In this document: piece after piece, positions 40,201-47,387 of the stretch
Layout: each line of letters starts with the position of its first letter
Position numbering within the stretch: position 1 is the first letter of the stretch
Assembly: GCF_001644575.1 (NCBI RefSeq)
Contig: NZ_CP015596.1
Coordinates: forward strand, 5,737,418 to 5,801,417
Length of the DNA stretch: 64,000 nucleotides
Direction: 5' to 3'
Source: Mycobacterium adipatum
GTDB taxonomy: Bacteria; Actinomycetota; Actinomycetes; Mycobacteriales; Mycobacteriaceae
The notes under the pieces: generated by a model
What the model was told of the DNA's origin: nothing
The model's input: only the letters and a program-made list of their open reading frames with translations
Database searches by the model: none
Position numbers and translations under genes: made by a program

Positions 40201-40216
40201 CCCCGGCAAGCGCTGA
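37211..40216 (+). CDS. etfD: EtfD-like membrane Fe-S oxidoreductase (Rv0338c-like)
   Basis: 1001 residues. Five to six N-terminal membrane helices with heme-b-type histidines (about 1-245); two 4Fe-4S motifs CTECGRCQSQCP (near 300) and CTNCGACVEQCP (near 405); two CCG domains (NPN-like TCPHCYNT, and GLCCGAGG) that should hold a further cluster. It passes electrons from ETF, reduced by acyl-CoA dehydrogenases, to menaquinone and is essential for beta-oxidation in M. tuberculosis. The C-terminal 210 residues are an Ala/Pro-rich tail with five copies of GLGIAxGAxRPG. GGGGAGG precedes the GTG. Confidence 0.92.
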   Translation: MQHTLEVSRLVLAMLMTAVVLVFAAKRVLWLTKLISSGQKVGDERGRKDHLVTRFLNQNKEVFAQSKLLKWSIPGIAHFFTMWGFFVLATVYVEAFGVLFNPEFHIPLVGRWPILGFLQDFFALAVLLGIVTFAIIRIAREPKKIGRESRFYGSHTGGAWEILFMIFLVIATYVLFRGAAVNVLGEEFPYQSGAFVSDAMAWLLAPLGATANMWIETLALMGHIGVMLVFLLIVLHSKHLHIGLAPINVTFKRLPDGLGPLLPMEHKGELIDFDDPAEDAVFGRGKIEDFSWKGYLDFTTCTECGRCQSQCPAWNTGKPLSPKLVIMNLRDHMFAKAPYLIEGKEMPEEGSVDFEKLGDSLHGHGVPEDGFARIEGSGPEQALRPLVGTAEQGGVIDPDVLWSCTNCGACVEQCPVDIEHIDHIVDMRRYQVMVESEFPGELGVLFKNLENKGNPWGQNAKDRTNWIDEVDFDVPVYGQDVDSFEGFEYLFWVGCAGAYEDRAKKTTKAVAELLATAGVKYLVLGTGETCTGDSARRAGNEFLFQQLAAQNVETINELFEGVEAVDRKVVVTCPHCYNTINREYPQLGSNYTVVHHTQLLNRLVRDKRLIPVTSVDQQVTYHDPCFLGRHNKEYEAPRELVGAAGATLTEMPRHADRGLCCGAGGARMWMEEHIGKRVNTERTEEAIDTGASTIATGCPFCRVMITDGVDDVASTRSMEKGPEVLDVAQLLLGSLDTSLYTLPEKGTAAAASAQRAEARAALEAEAEAVAAPVVEEAAEEQAAKPAAPAAAAAPVTGLGIAGGAKRPGAKKAAAPAAAAPATEAAAPAAPVKGLGIAGGAKRPGAKKAAAPAAEAAPAAETAPATPEPEVKGLGIASGARRPGAKKAPAAAAPAAPKPAETASAEPAATEPAEPGKPEPPVVGLGIAAGARRPGAKKAAPKAPAAEPAPAAEPAAEAEVPAEAPEPPASSNGSGGDDRVVGDEAPVKGLGIAKGARRPGKR
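39590..40216 (+). repeat. Five GLGIAxGA(K/R)RPG(A)KK peptide repeats at the EtfD C-terminus
   Basis: Copies begin near 39600, 39707, 39820, 39973 and 40168, separated by 20-50-residue Ala/Pro/Glu linkers; the last is followed by the stop codon. Each carries several Lys/Arg, giving a string of basic docking-like motifs on a flexible tail. Confidence 0.85.
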
Positions 40217-40230
40217 GGCTCCATCTGCGC

Positions 40231-40285
40231 GAGTGGCCAGTTATGACACGGTTTCAGCCCGAATACGTGTCATAACTGGCCACTC
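40231..40285. repeat. Intergenic inverted repeat (GAGTGGCCAGTTATGACACG)
   Basis: 20-bp perfect arms at 40231-40250 and 40266-40285, with a 15-bp loop, between the convergent ends of etfD and the small secreted-protein gene. It has no T-run, but its position suits a bidirectional 3'-end hairpin. Confidence 0.8.
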
Positions 40286-40294
40286 GGCCTGGTT

Positions 40295-40711
40295 CTAGAC
40301 CTGTTTCAGCTGGAATGGCGTCGCACTGGTGATGCCGCCCGGACAGGCACCATTGGAATCGGCGGACAGCACGCCGCGGAGCGTCGCCGGATCGAGCTCC
40401 ATCGAAATGACCGCCGGCTGGAAACTGCCATCGGCACAAATGAAACCGTCGGGTTTGGTCACCGAGAAATACCAGACGCCATTTGTCAGGGTCATCGGGC
40501 TCGTCCAGCCCTGATTGCTCGCGACGGTCCCCGCGCAGCCGGCCGGCCCGCAGGTACTGGCGATCTGCCAGATGTTCTCCGGATCGCCCTCCGCACCGGA
40601 GAAGGTGCCGTTGAGCAGCGGGGGCTGCGCCTGCGCGGGAGCGGCGAATGCCACACCCACCGCCATCGTGATACCGAATACCGCACCCAGCGAACGTGTT
40701 ATCGACGTCAT
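40295..40711 (-). CDS. Small secreted protein
   Basis: 138 residues with a clear signal peptide (cleavage after APAQA, about residue 28). The mature part has four cysteines (STCGPAGC, FICADG, NGACPGG), probably two disulfides, and aromatic segments such as NGVWYFSV. Short secreted proteins like this are frequent in mycobacteria; no function is known. Confidence 0.78.
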   Translation of the reverse strand: MTSITRSLGAVFGITMAVGVAFAAPAQAQPPLLNGTFSGAEGDPENIWQIASTCGPAGCAGTVASNQGWTSPMTLTNGVWYFSVTKPDGFICADGSFQPAVISMELDPATLRGVLSADSNGACPGGITSATPFQLKQV

Positions 40712-40848
40712 AATGATCGGGAAAATAGCACCACGCCACCGTAAAACGGCGCATACGCACCGGATATCGCCGTCAATTTATGGCCAGGGTGTCGAATTGT
40801 TACGTCACTCAGAAAATCGGTTTGCCCGACCGTGGGAGACTTGATGCC

Positions 40849-42120
40849 GTGAGTACCCATCAGCTGCCGGACAAGACGTGGCATTCCAGCCAGCAGCCTC
40901 GCCTGCGCACGTTCGCCCAGTCGACGAAGCTGCAGGACGTTCTCTACGAGATCCGCGGCCCGGTACACGAACACGCCTCCCGGCTGGAGGCCGAGGGCCA
41001 CCGCATCCTCAAACTCAACATCGGCAACCCGGCGCCGTTCGGATTCGAGGCCCCCGATGTGATCATGCGCGACATCATCGGCGCCCTCCCGCACGCCCAG
41101 GGCTACTCCGATTCCAAGGGCATCATCCCGGCGCGGCGCGCGGTGTTCACCCGCTACGAGCTCGTCGAGGGCTTCCCCAAGTTCGATGTCGACGACGTCT
41201 TCCTGGGCAACGGGGTCTCCGAGCTCATCACCATGACCCTGCAGGCGCTGCTCGACAACGGCGACCAAGTCCTCATCCCGGCCCCGGACTACCCGTTGTG
41301 GACGGCCTCGACCGCACTGGCCGGCGGCACCCCGGTGCACTACCTGTGCGACGAGACCCAGGGCTGGAACCCCGATATCGCGGACCTGGAGTCCAAGATC
41401 ACCGACCGCACCAAGGCGCTGGTGGTGATCAACCCGAACAACCCGACCGGCGCGGTGTACAGCCGCGAAACGCTGGAACAGATGGTCGCGCTGGCCCGCA
41501 AGCACCAGCTGTTGCTGCTCGCCGACGAGATCTACGACAAGATCCTCTACGACGATGCCAAGCACATCAGCCTCGCGACGCTGGCACCGGACATGCTGTG
41601 CCTGACGTTCAACGGCCTGTCCAAGGCCTACCGGGTGGCCGGATACCGCTCGGGCTGGCTGGTGATCACCGGCCCCAAGGAGCACGCCAGCAGTTTCATC
41701 GAGGGCATCAACCTGCTCGCCAACATGCGACTGTGCCCGAATGTGCCTGCCCAGCACGCGATTCAGGTCGCGCTCGGCGGACACCAGAGCATCGACGACC
41801 TGGTGCTGCCGGGCGGCCGGCTGCTCGAACAGCGCGATACCGCCTGGACGAAGCTCAACGAGATCCCCGGGGTCTCCTGCGTCAAGCCCGAGGGTGCGCT
41901 CTACGCCTTCCCGCGGCTCGACCCGGAGGTGTACGACATCCACGATGACGAGCAGCTGGTGCTGGATCTGCTGCTGCAGGAGAAGATCCTGGTCACCCAG
42001 GGCACCGGATTCAACTGGCCCACACCGGACCATCTGCGCATCGTGACGCTGCCGTGGTCGCGGGATCTGGCCAATGCGATCGATCGGCTCGGCAACTTCC
42101 TGGTCAGCTACCGGCAGTAG
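40849..42120 (+). CDS. aspC: Class I/II aminotransferase (Rv0337c-like)
   Basis: 423 residues from GTG (MSTHQLPDK). PLP fold type I: NIGNPAPFGFEAP near the N-terminus, NPNNPTGAVY, LADEIYDKILYD, and the PLP lysine in FNGLSKAYR (about residue 258), with the phosphate Arg in GYRSGW. It is annotated as aspartate or alanine aminotransferase in relatives; specificity is not settled by sequence. An upstream in-frame ATG at 40780 is less likely because it overlaps the promoter region. Confidence 0.9.
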   Translation: MSTHQLPDKTWHSSQQPRLRTFAQSTKLQDVLYEIRGPVHEHASRLEAEGHRILKLNIGNPAPFGFEAPDVIMRDIIGALPHAQGYSDSKGIIPARRAVFTRYELVEGFPKFDVDDVFLGNGVSELITMTLQALLDNGDQVLIPAPDYPLWTASTALAGGTPVHYLCDETQGWNPDIADLESKITDRTKALVVINPNNPTGAVYSRETLEQMVALARKHQLLLLADEIYDKILYDDAKHISLATLAPDMLCLTFNGLSKAYRVAGYRSGWLVITGPKEHASSFIEGINLLANMRLCPNVPAQHAIQVALGGHQSIDDLVLPGGRLLEQRDTAWTKLNEIPGVSCVKPEGALYAFPRLDPEVYDIHDDEQLVLDLLLQEKILVTQGTGFNWPTPDHLRIVTLPWSRDLANAIDRLGNFLVSYRQ

Positions 42121-42136
42121 CCCCAGGCCCGCCGCC

Positions 42137-42142
42137 TACGCT
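42137..42142 (+). promoter_or_regulatory. -10 box of a leaderless promoter (YibE/F gene)
   Basis: TACGCT lies 6 nt before the GTG at 42149. Confidence 0.5.
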
Positions 42143-42148
42143 GTTGCG

Positions 42149-43399
42149 GTGGCGCATTCACATTCGCATTCGCTGAGCGGTCCGGCGCCGCTGGGGCCGC
42201 TGGCGGCCCGCATCGTGGTCGGCTTGCTGATCGCCCTCGGTGTGCTGACACTGGCCGGCGCGGCCTGGCTGTGGCCCAGCCAGCAGAAGGTCGACATCCC
42301 GCTGCCCTTCCAGAGCTCGGCCGGTGGCAGTGTCAGCACCGAGGCCGGGCACGTGCAGGCCGTCACCATGGCCCAGTGCGGGGGCCCGTCGGTGGGCGTG
42401 GTGATCACCGCGCCGCCGGCGCCGACGACCGGCGCGGACGCGCACTGCACCCAATCGTTCATCGCCATCGATTCCGGCCCCAATGCCGGCGCCTACACCC
42501 TGCTGGAATTCAGCGGCGGCCCCGGGCAGCCGCAGCTGGCGGTCGGCGACGATATCCGGATCACCCGCGCCGTGGATCCCACCGGGACCACCGCGTACTC
42601 GTTCTACGACTATGAGCGGGCCTGGCCGTTGGCGGCGCTGGCCGCCGCCTTCGCGGTGGTGGTCGTCGCGATCGCAGGCTGGCGGGGGCTGCGGGCACTG
42701 ATCGGTATCGTCGTCGCGTTCGGGGTGCTGGTGGTGTTCATGCTGCCCGCGCTGCGCGACGGCGCCGGCGCGATACCCGTCGCGCTGGTGGCATCCTCGC
42801 TGATCCTCTACGCCGTGCTCTATCTGGCGCACGGGGTGAGTCTGCGCACCAGCGCGGCGCTGCTCGGTACCCTGACCTCGCTGGTGCTCGCCACCGTGTT
42901 GTCCTGGGGTGCAATCGAACTGACCCAGCTGACGGGGTTGTCCGAGGAGGAGAACAACGCCGTCGCCACCTACCTCGGCGGGGTCTCGATCACCGGACTG
43001 CTGCTGGCCGGGTTCATCATCGGTTCGCTCGGCGTGCTCAATGACGTGACCGTGACGCAGGCGTCGACGGCCTTCGAACTCGCCGAGCACAGCGACTCGC
43101 GCCGGGCGGTCTTCTTCGGCGCCATGCGGGTGGGCCGTGACCATATCGCCAGCACCGTCTACACCCTGGTGCTCGCCTACGCCGGCAGTGCGCTGCCGTT
43201 GCTGCTGCTGTTCAGCGTGGCCAACCGCTCGCTGGGCGACGTGCTGGTCAGCGAGAGCGTGGCCATCGAGATCGCCCGGTCCGCGGTCGGCGGTATCGCG
43301 CTGGCGCTGTCGGTGCCGCTGACCACGGCGATCGCCGCGGTGCTCTCCACACCTACCGTCGCAACAACTCCAGCAGATACCCCCCGTAACCCGACTTGA
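42149..43399 (+). CDS. YibE/F-like integral membrane protein
   Basis: 416 residues. A short His-rich N-terminus (AHSHSHS) may bind metal. One helix (about 23-45) is followed by a roughly 100-residue extracytoplasmic domain with two cysteines, then seven to eight helices matching YibE/F. The [11 protein letters not shown] and [18 protein letters not shown] segments are typical. The function is unknown. The 3' end overlaps rmlA by 47 bases convergently. Confidence 0.82.
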   Translation: MAHSHSHSLSGPAPLGPLAARIVVGLLIALGVLTLAGAAWLWPSQQKVDIPLPFQSSAGGSVSTEAGHVQAVTMAQCGGPSVGVVITAPPAPTTGADAHCTQSFIAIDSGPNAGAYTLLEFSGGPGQPQLAVGDDIRITRAVDPTGTTAYSFYDYERAWPLAALAAAFAVVVVAIAGWRGLRALIGIVVAFGVLVVFMLPALRDGAGAIPVALVASSLILYAVLYLAHGVSLRTSAALLGTLTSLVLATVLSWGAIELTQLTGLSEEENNAVATYLGGVSITGLLLAGFIIGSLGVLNDVTVTQASTAFELAEHSDSRRAVFFGAMRVGRDHIASTVYTLVLAYAGSALPLLLLFSVANRSLGDVLVSESVAIEIARSAVGGIALALSVPLTTAIAAVLSTPTVATTPADTPRNPT

Positions 43400-44216
43400 G
43401 CAGACCTCGCGCCCGAGCGGCGAGCTGATCGTCGTCGATGAAGCCCAGCCGCCACGCCACCTCTTCGGGAGCGCTGATCTTCAAGCCTTGGCGCTGTTCG
43501 ATGGTCCGCACGAAATCGCTTGCGTCCAAGAGGGAATCGAAGGTCCCGGTGTCCAGCCACGCGGTGCCGCGCGCCAGCGTCTCCACCGACAACCTGCCCT
43601 GCTGCAGGTAGATCTGATTGATTTCGGTGATCTCGTACTCACCGCGCGCCGACTTCTCCAACGACCGGGCGATCTCCACCACATCGTTGTCGTAGAAATA
43701 CAGACCGGGCACCACGTAATGCGATTTCGGCTCGGCGGGTTTCTCCTGCAGCGACAACGCCGTGCCGTCGGCATCGAACTCGACCACACCGTAGGCGGAC
43801 GGGTTGGCCACCCAGTACGCGAAAATGGCTCCGCCGCTGACATTCTGGAAACGCCGCAGACCGGTACCCAGGCCCGGCCCGTAGAAGATGTTGTCGCCCA
43901 ACACCAATGCCACCGTATCGTTGCCGATGTGCTCGGCCCCGATGACGAAAGCCTGCGCCAGGCCGTCGGGTTGGTCCTGCACGGCGTAGGTGAGGTTGAT
44001 GCCCAGAGCCGAACCGTCGCCCAGCAGCCGGTGGAATGCGGGCGCATCGTGGCCGGTCGTGATGATCTGGATATCGCGGATGCCCGCCATCATCAGTGTG
44101 CTCAGCGGGTAGTAGATCAGCGGCTTGTCATACACCGGCAGGAGTTGCTTGCTGATCCCCAGGGTGATCGGGTGGAGCCGGGTGCCCGACCCGCCGGCCA
44201 GGATGATGCCGCGCAT
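43353..44216 (-). CDS. rmlA: Glucose-1-phosphate thymidylyltransferase
   Basis: 287 residues. The nucleotidyltransferase signature GGSGTRLHP (8-16), EKP in [10 protein letters not shown] and the [12 protein letters not shown] segment are present. It makes dTDP-glucose, the first step to dTDP-L-rhamnose, which forms the linker between arabinogalactan and peptidoglycan in mycobacteria. The other rml genes are elsewhere, as in M. tuberculosis. The SnoaL-like gene ends directly before its start. Confidence 0.96.
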   Translation of the reverse strand: MRGIILAGGSGTRLHPITLGISKQLLPVYDKPLIYYPLSTLMMAGIRDIQIITTGHDAPAFHRLLGDGSALGINLTYAVQDQPDGLAQAFVIGAEHIGNDTVALVLGDNIFYGPGLGTGLRRFQNVSGGAIFAYWVANPSAYGVVEFDADGTALSLQEKPAEPKSHYVVPGLYFYDNDVVEIARSLEKSARGEYEITEINQIYLQQGRLSVETLARGTAWLDTGTFDSLLDASDFVRTIEQRQGLKISAPEEVAWRLGFIDDDQLAARARGLLKSGYGGYLLELLRR

Positions 44217-44582
44217 CTAGGTGTCGAGGTCCCGTTCGGACAGGCCGGTCGCGGCCAGCGCAGCCTCCAGGGTCTCGTGCCGGAACACGGAGGTGACGTG
44301 GTCGTGCACCACCCGGAACGCCGAGGCATCGGGTCGTCCGTCGGCACCGGTGGCGGTCTGTTCGGCGACGACGACGCCGTCGTGCACATAGAGCCTGCCG
44401 ACCTCCACCACGCCACCGCCGGAGTTCTGCACCCAGTCGAGCAGGGCCTGGTGTCCCTGCAGCGCGCCCTCGGAATCGCCGACCTCGATGTCTTCACTGC
44501 ACAGGGCGAGCAGGGTGTCGTAATCGGCGGCGTTCAGTGCGTCGTGCCAGGCGAGGACGGTGGCGATCTCCGAGGTGCTCAT
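44217..44582 (-). CDS. SnoaL/NTF2-like protein
   Basis: 121 residues from MSTSEIATVLAWH. Cone-shaped alpha+beta fold of the SnoaL-like group (WHDALNAADYDTLLALCSED is typical). These bind small hydrophobic ligands or act as isomerases. The stop codon abuts the rmlA start, so the genes are co-transcribed. The longer open frame upstream is a shadow of the next gene. Confidence 0.78.
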   Translation of the reverse strand: MSTSEIATVLAWHDALNAADYDTLLALCSEDIEVGDSEGALQGHQALLDWVQNSGGGVVEVGRLYVHDGVVVAEQTATGADGRPDASAFRVVHDHVTSVFRHETLEAALAATGLSERDLDT

Positions 44583-44628
44583 GGGTACAACTCTAGGGTC
44601 CGGCGGGCAGGCGCGAAGCGACCCGGGA

Positions 44629-45366
44629 TCAAAAGGGCGTGCCGGCCAGCCAGCCGTCCCACACCGCGGCGTCGCCGAGGATTTCCAGACCGGCTTGCGC
44701 GGCGGTGCGGCGGCGGGTGATGGCCAGCAGCAGATCGACCGCCCGGCCGCGCACGGCCGCGTCTCCCTTGCCGTGGGCGTGCGACCAGGACAGCCCGTCC
44801 TCGTCGTGCACGATGGTCCACTCGCCGGTCGGACCCAGCCCCTCGTCGGTGGCGTGCAGGTGCAGCGTCTGCCCGCGTGCGATGGGTGTGTACCGGGCGG
44901 TGGCGAGGTCGATCCACTCGCTGACACCATCGGCGGCCAGGTCGGCGGGCAGGGTGAATTCCCTGCCCAAGGCCATGGCGGCGTCCGCCCGGTGCACGAT
45001 CTGCTCGTGCACGCGGCGCCGGATCCACCAGCCCGGAATGTGCGGGCCCACGAAGGTCCACACCTTGGTGTGCGGGCCGATGCGTTCCACGGTGTCGATG
45101 AGGGCCTGCGCGCCGTCATTGAGCCAGTCGATCGCGGCGTCGAGATCCTCGGGCGGTTTACCCTCGCGGACCTCGCGCGGGTCCAGCGGCTCGGTACGGC
45201 GTTCGGCGATGATCTGTGTGCACCAACGGTTTCCGCGCCCGACATGGCGGAACAGCTGTTTGAGCGTCCACTCGGGGCAGGTCGGGACCGGGGTCGAGGG
45301 ATCGGCGTCGCGAATCAGCTCGCCGAAGCTTCTGGTCTGCTCGAGCAGGGCGGCTCGGAAATCCAC
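44629..45366 (-). CDS. Mycothiol-dependent maleylpyruvate isomerase family protein (Rv0332-like)
   Basis: 245 residues. The N-terminal DinB-like four-helix bundle has the family pattern TCPEWTLKQLFRHVGRGN, with metal ligands His, and the EQIVHRADA pair; a C-terminal sterol-carrier-like domain follows. The GTG start has a leaderless-type -10 box (TACGGT on the minus strand at 45374-45379, 7 nt away). It lies two bases after the P450 gene, so it may also be read from the P450 promoter. Confidence 0.8.
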   Translation of the reverse strand: MDFRAALLEQTRSFGELIRDADPSTPVPTCPEWTLKQLFRHVGRGNRWCTQIIAERRTEPLDPREVREGKPPEDLDAAIDWLNDGAQALIDTVERIGPHTKVWTFVGPHIPGWWIRRRVHEQIVHRADAAMALGREFTLPADLAADGVSEWIDLATARYTPIARGQTLHLHATDEGLGPTGEWTIVHDEDGLSWSHAHGKGDAAVRGRAVDLLLAITRRRTAAQAGLEILGDAAVWDGWLAGTPF

Positions 45367-45368
45367 AC

Positions 45369-46697
45369 CTACGACCGTAGCGCGGTGCGGGAGTCACCGA
45401 GGGCGATTGGCAGGCTGGACCATCCGCGCAGCACCCGGGTTTCGCGGCGGGTGCCGTCCCCGGCCAACCGGGCTTCGGGGAAGCGCTCGAAGAACGTCCG
45501 CAGCCCGACCTCACCCTCGGCCCTGGCCAGCGCCGCCCCCAGGCAGAAGTGCCGCCCACTGGAGAACGACAGGTGCCTGCCGGCGTTCTCGCGTTCGATG
45601 TCGAAGCGGTGCGGGTCGACGAACACGTTCGGGTCCCGGTTGGCCCCGGCGATGTAGACGAGCACCCCGGAGCCGGCGGGTATGTGCCGGCCACCCAGCT
45701 CGAGGTCCTTGACCGCGATGCGGGCGCTGAGCTGTACCGGGGATTCCAGCCGCAGAATCTCCTCGACGGCGGTCGGCCACAGCTCGGGACGGTCGGCGAG
45801 GGTCTGCAGGTGCTCCGGGTGCTCCAGCAGCAGCCGAATACCGCTGCCCAACAGGTTGACGGTGGTCTCGAAGCCGGCGGCCAGCACCAGCCCGGCGGTG
45901 GCCACCAGCTCCCGGTGGGTCAGCGGCCCCTCCTCGGAGGCCTCCGAGGCGCGGATGATCTGGCTCATCAGGTCGTCACCGGGGTTGCGGCGCAGTTCCT
46001 CCAGGTGTGCCGAGAGCCAGTCGTTGAAGCCCTGGACGGCCTCGCTGACCACCTTGTACTGCGCCCAGGTCAGGCCGATGTCCAGGCTCGCGGCTCCGTG
46101 CTCGCCGAATTGCAGGACGCGCCCCCGATCCTGCGCGGGCACGCCCAGGATGTCTCCGATGACGGTGACCGGCAGTTGGCCGCAGTAGCGTTCGACGATA
46201 TCGACGGTGCCGTGTTCGCCGATGAGGTCATCGAGGAGCCGGTTGGCGGTGTCCTGCACTCTGTCCCGCAGCGCGGCGACGGCGCGGGTGGTGAACACCG
46301 AGGACACCAGCTTGCGGTAGCGGGTGTGCTCCGGCGCCTCCACCGACAGCATCGAGGGCGGCTGCAACGGGTGCAGCACATCTGGTTTGGTGCGGTCGAT
46401 CACCCATTGCAGCGGGGCGGGCAGGTTCGATCCCAGCGCGAGGACGCGGAAGTCCTCGGAGCGCAGCACATCGCTGCAGATCTTGTGGTCGACGCTCATG
46501 TACACGACGCGCGCCTTGACGATCGGGCCTCGGGCCCGCAGTTCCTCGGTGAACGGCACGGGGTTGGCCCGCACCGAGAGGTCGGCGATCAACCGCCCCT
46601 GCGGATCCCCGCGGCGGGCGAAGCGTTTGGAGACGCCACGGATGACGCCGTGCATGGCCAGCCAGTGGATGCGCTGCTTGATCGGGCCCTGCGTCAT
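45369..46697 (-). CDS. Cytochrome P450
   Basis: 442 residues. Heme-binding loop FSSGRHFCLG with Cys near 390, I-helix AGFETT, K-helix ExxR (EILR). It is a soluble bacterial class I P450 needing a ferredoxin partner; the substrate is unknown. It is divergent from a TetR gene with two matching operators, and M. tuberculosis has a P450/TetR pair (CYP135A1 region) in a comparable place. TTAGGAG lies upstream of the ATG. Confidence 0.92.
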   Translation of the reverse strand: MTQGPIKQRIHWLAMHGVIRGVSKRFARRGDPQGRLIADLSVRANPVPFTEELRARGPIVKARVVYMSVDHKICSDVLRSEDFRVLALGSNLPAPLQWVIDRTKPDVLHPLQPPSMLSVEAPEHTRYRKLVSSVFTTRAVAALRDRVQDTANRLLDDLIGEHGTVDIVERYCGQLPVTVIGDILGVPAQDRGRVLQFGEHGAASLDIGLTWAQYKVVSEAVQGFNDWLSAHLEELRRNPGDDLMSQIIRASEASEEGPLTHRELVATAGLVLAAGFETTVNLLGSGIRLLLEHPEHLQTLADRPELWPTAVEEILRLESPVQLSARIAVKDLELGGRHIPAGSGVLVYIAGANRDPNVFVDPHRFDIERENAGRHLSFSSGRHFCLGAALARAEGEVGLRTFFERFPEARLAGDGTRRETRVLRGWSSLPIALGDSRTALRS

Positions 46698-46709
46698 GAC
46701 ACGCTCCTA

Positions 46710-46727
46710 ACCGAATGACCGTTCGGT
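46710..46727. promoter_or_regulatory. Putative TetR operator upstream of the P450 gene
   Basis: ACCGAAT-GACC-GTTCGGT: 7-4-7 inverted repeat with one mismatch, 13 bp from the P450 start. Confidence 0.72.
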
Positions 46728-46743
46728 ACCGTGCTCGCAGCTT

Positions 46744-46761
46744 ACCGAATTACAATTCGGT
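46744..46761. promoter_or_regulatory. Putative TetR operator abutting the tetR start
   Basis: ACCGAAT-TACA-ATTCGGT: perfect 7-bp arms, same layout as the site 34 bp away, ending at the base before the GTG. Binding would repress both divergent genes. Confidence 0.75.
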
Positions 46762-47379
46762 GTGGCAAGGACCAGGATCCCGGCGGCGCAGCGGCGCGCA
46801 CGCATTCTCGACGCGGCCGTCGAAGCCTTCGCCGAGCACGGGTTCGCCGAGGCCAAGATGCAGGACATCGCCAAGCTCGCGGGCGTGGTGCCCTCGGTGC
46901 TCTATGACCACTTCGGATCCAAACGCGAGTTGCACATCGCCGTTCTGGAGCTGCACGCCGAGCAGTTGCGGGAACGTTCCCTGCGCCGGGTCGAGGGCGC
47001 CACCGCCGAGGAACTGGTGCGCGCCAGCATCTCGAATTACTTCGAGTTCGTCGAGGCCGACCCGTTCATGTGGCGGTTCCTGCACCGCGATCCCCCCGCC
47101 GACCCGCAGACCGCCGCGGTGGTCCAGGAGATCGCCGACCGCGGCACCGCGGCGATCGCCGATCTGATCCGGTTCGGCGCCGGGGACACCAAGTCGGTGC
47201 GGGGTATCACCCTCGACGATTCGGCGTGGATCCTGGCGCGCGCCACCCAGTCGGCCTGCCACGGGGTAGCGACGTGGTGGTACGAGAACCGCTCGGTGCC
47301 CCGTGAACGGGTGGTGGAACTGGTGTCGATGCTGTTGTGGCAGGGCTTCGACGGAATGCTCAAGCAGGCATCGCGTTAG
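46762..47379 (+). CDS. TetR-family regulator of the divergent P450
   Basis: 205 residues. The N-terminal helix-turn-helix is clear (ILDAAVEAFAEHGFAEAKMQ, then GVVPSVLYDHFGSKREL). The C-terminal ligand-binding domain is helical with several aromatics. The GTG start directly follows an operator palindrome, leaving no room for a ribosome site, so the mRNA is probably leaderless. Confidence 0.9.
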   Translation: MARTRIPAAQRRARILDAAVEAFAEHGFAEAKMQDIAKLAGVVPSVLYDHFGSKRELHIAVLELHAEQLRERSLRRVEGATAEELVRASISNYFEFVEADPFMWRFLHRDPPADPQTAAVVQEIADRGTAAIADLIRFGAGDTKSVRGITLDDSAWILARATQSACHGVATWWYENRSVPRERVVELVSMLLWQGFDGMLKQASR

Positions 47380-47387
47380 GCGTTGCC

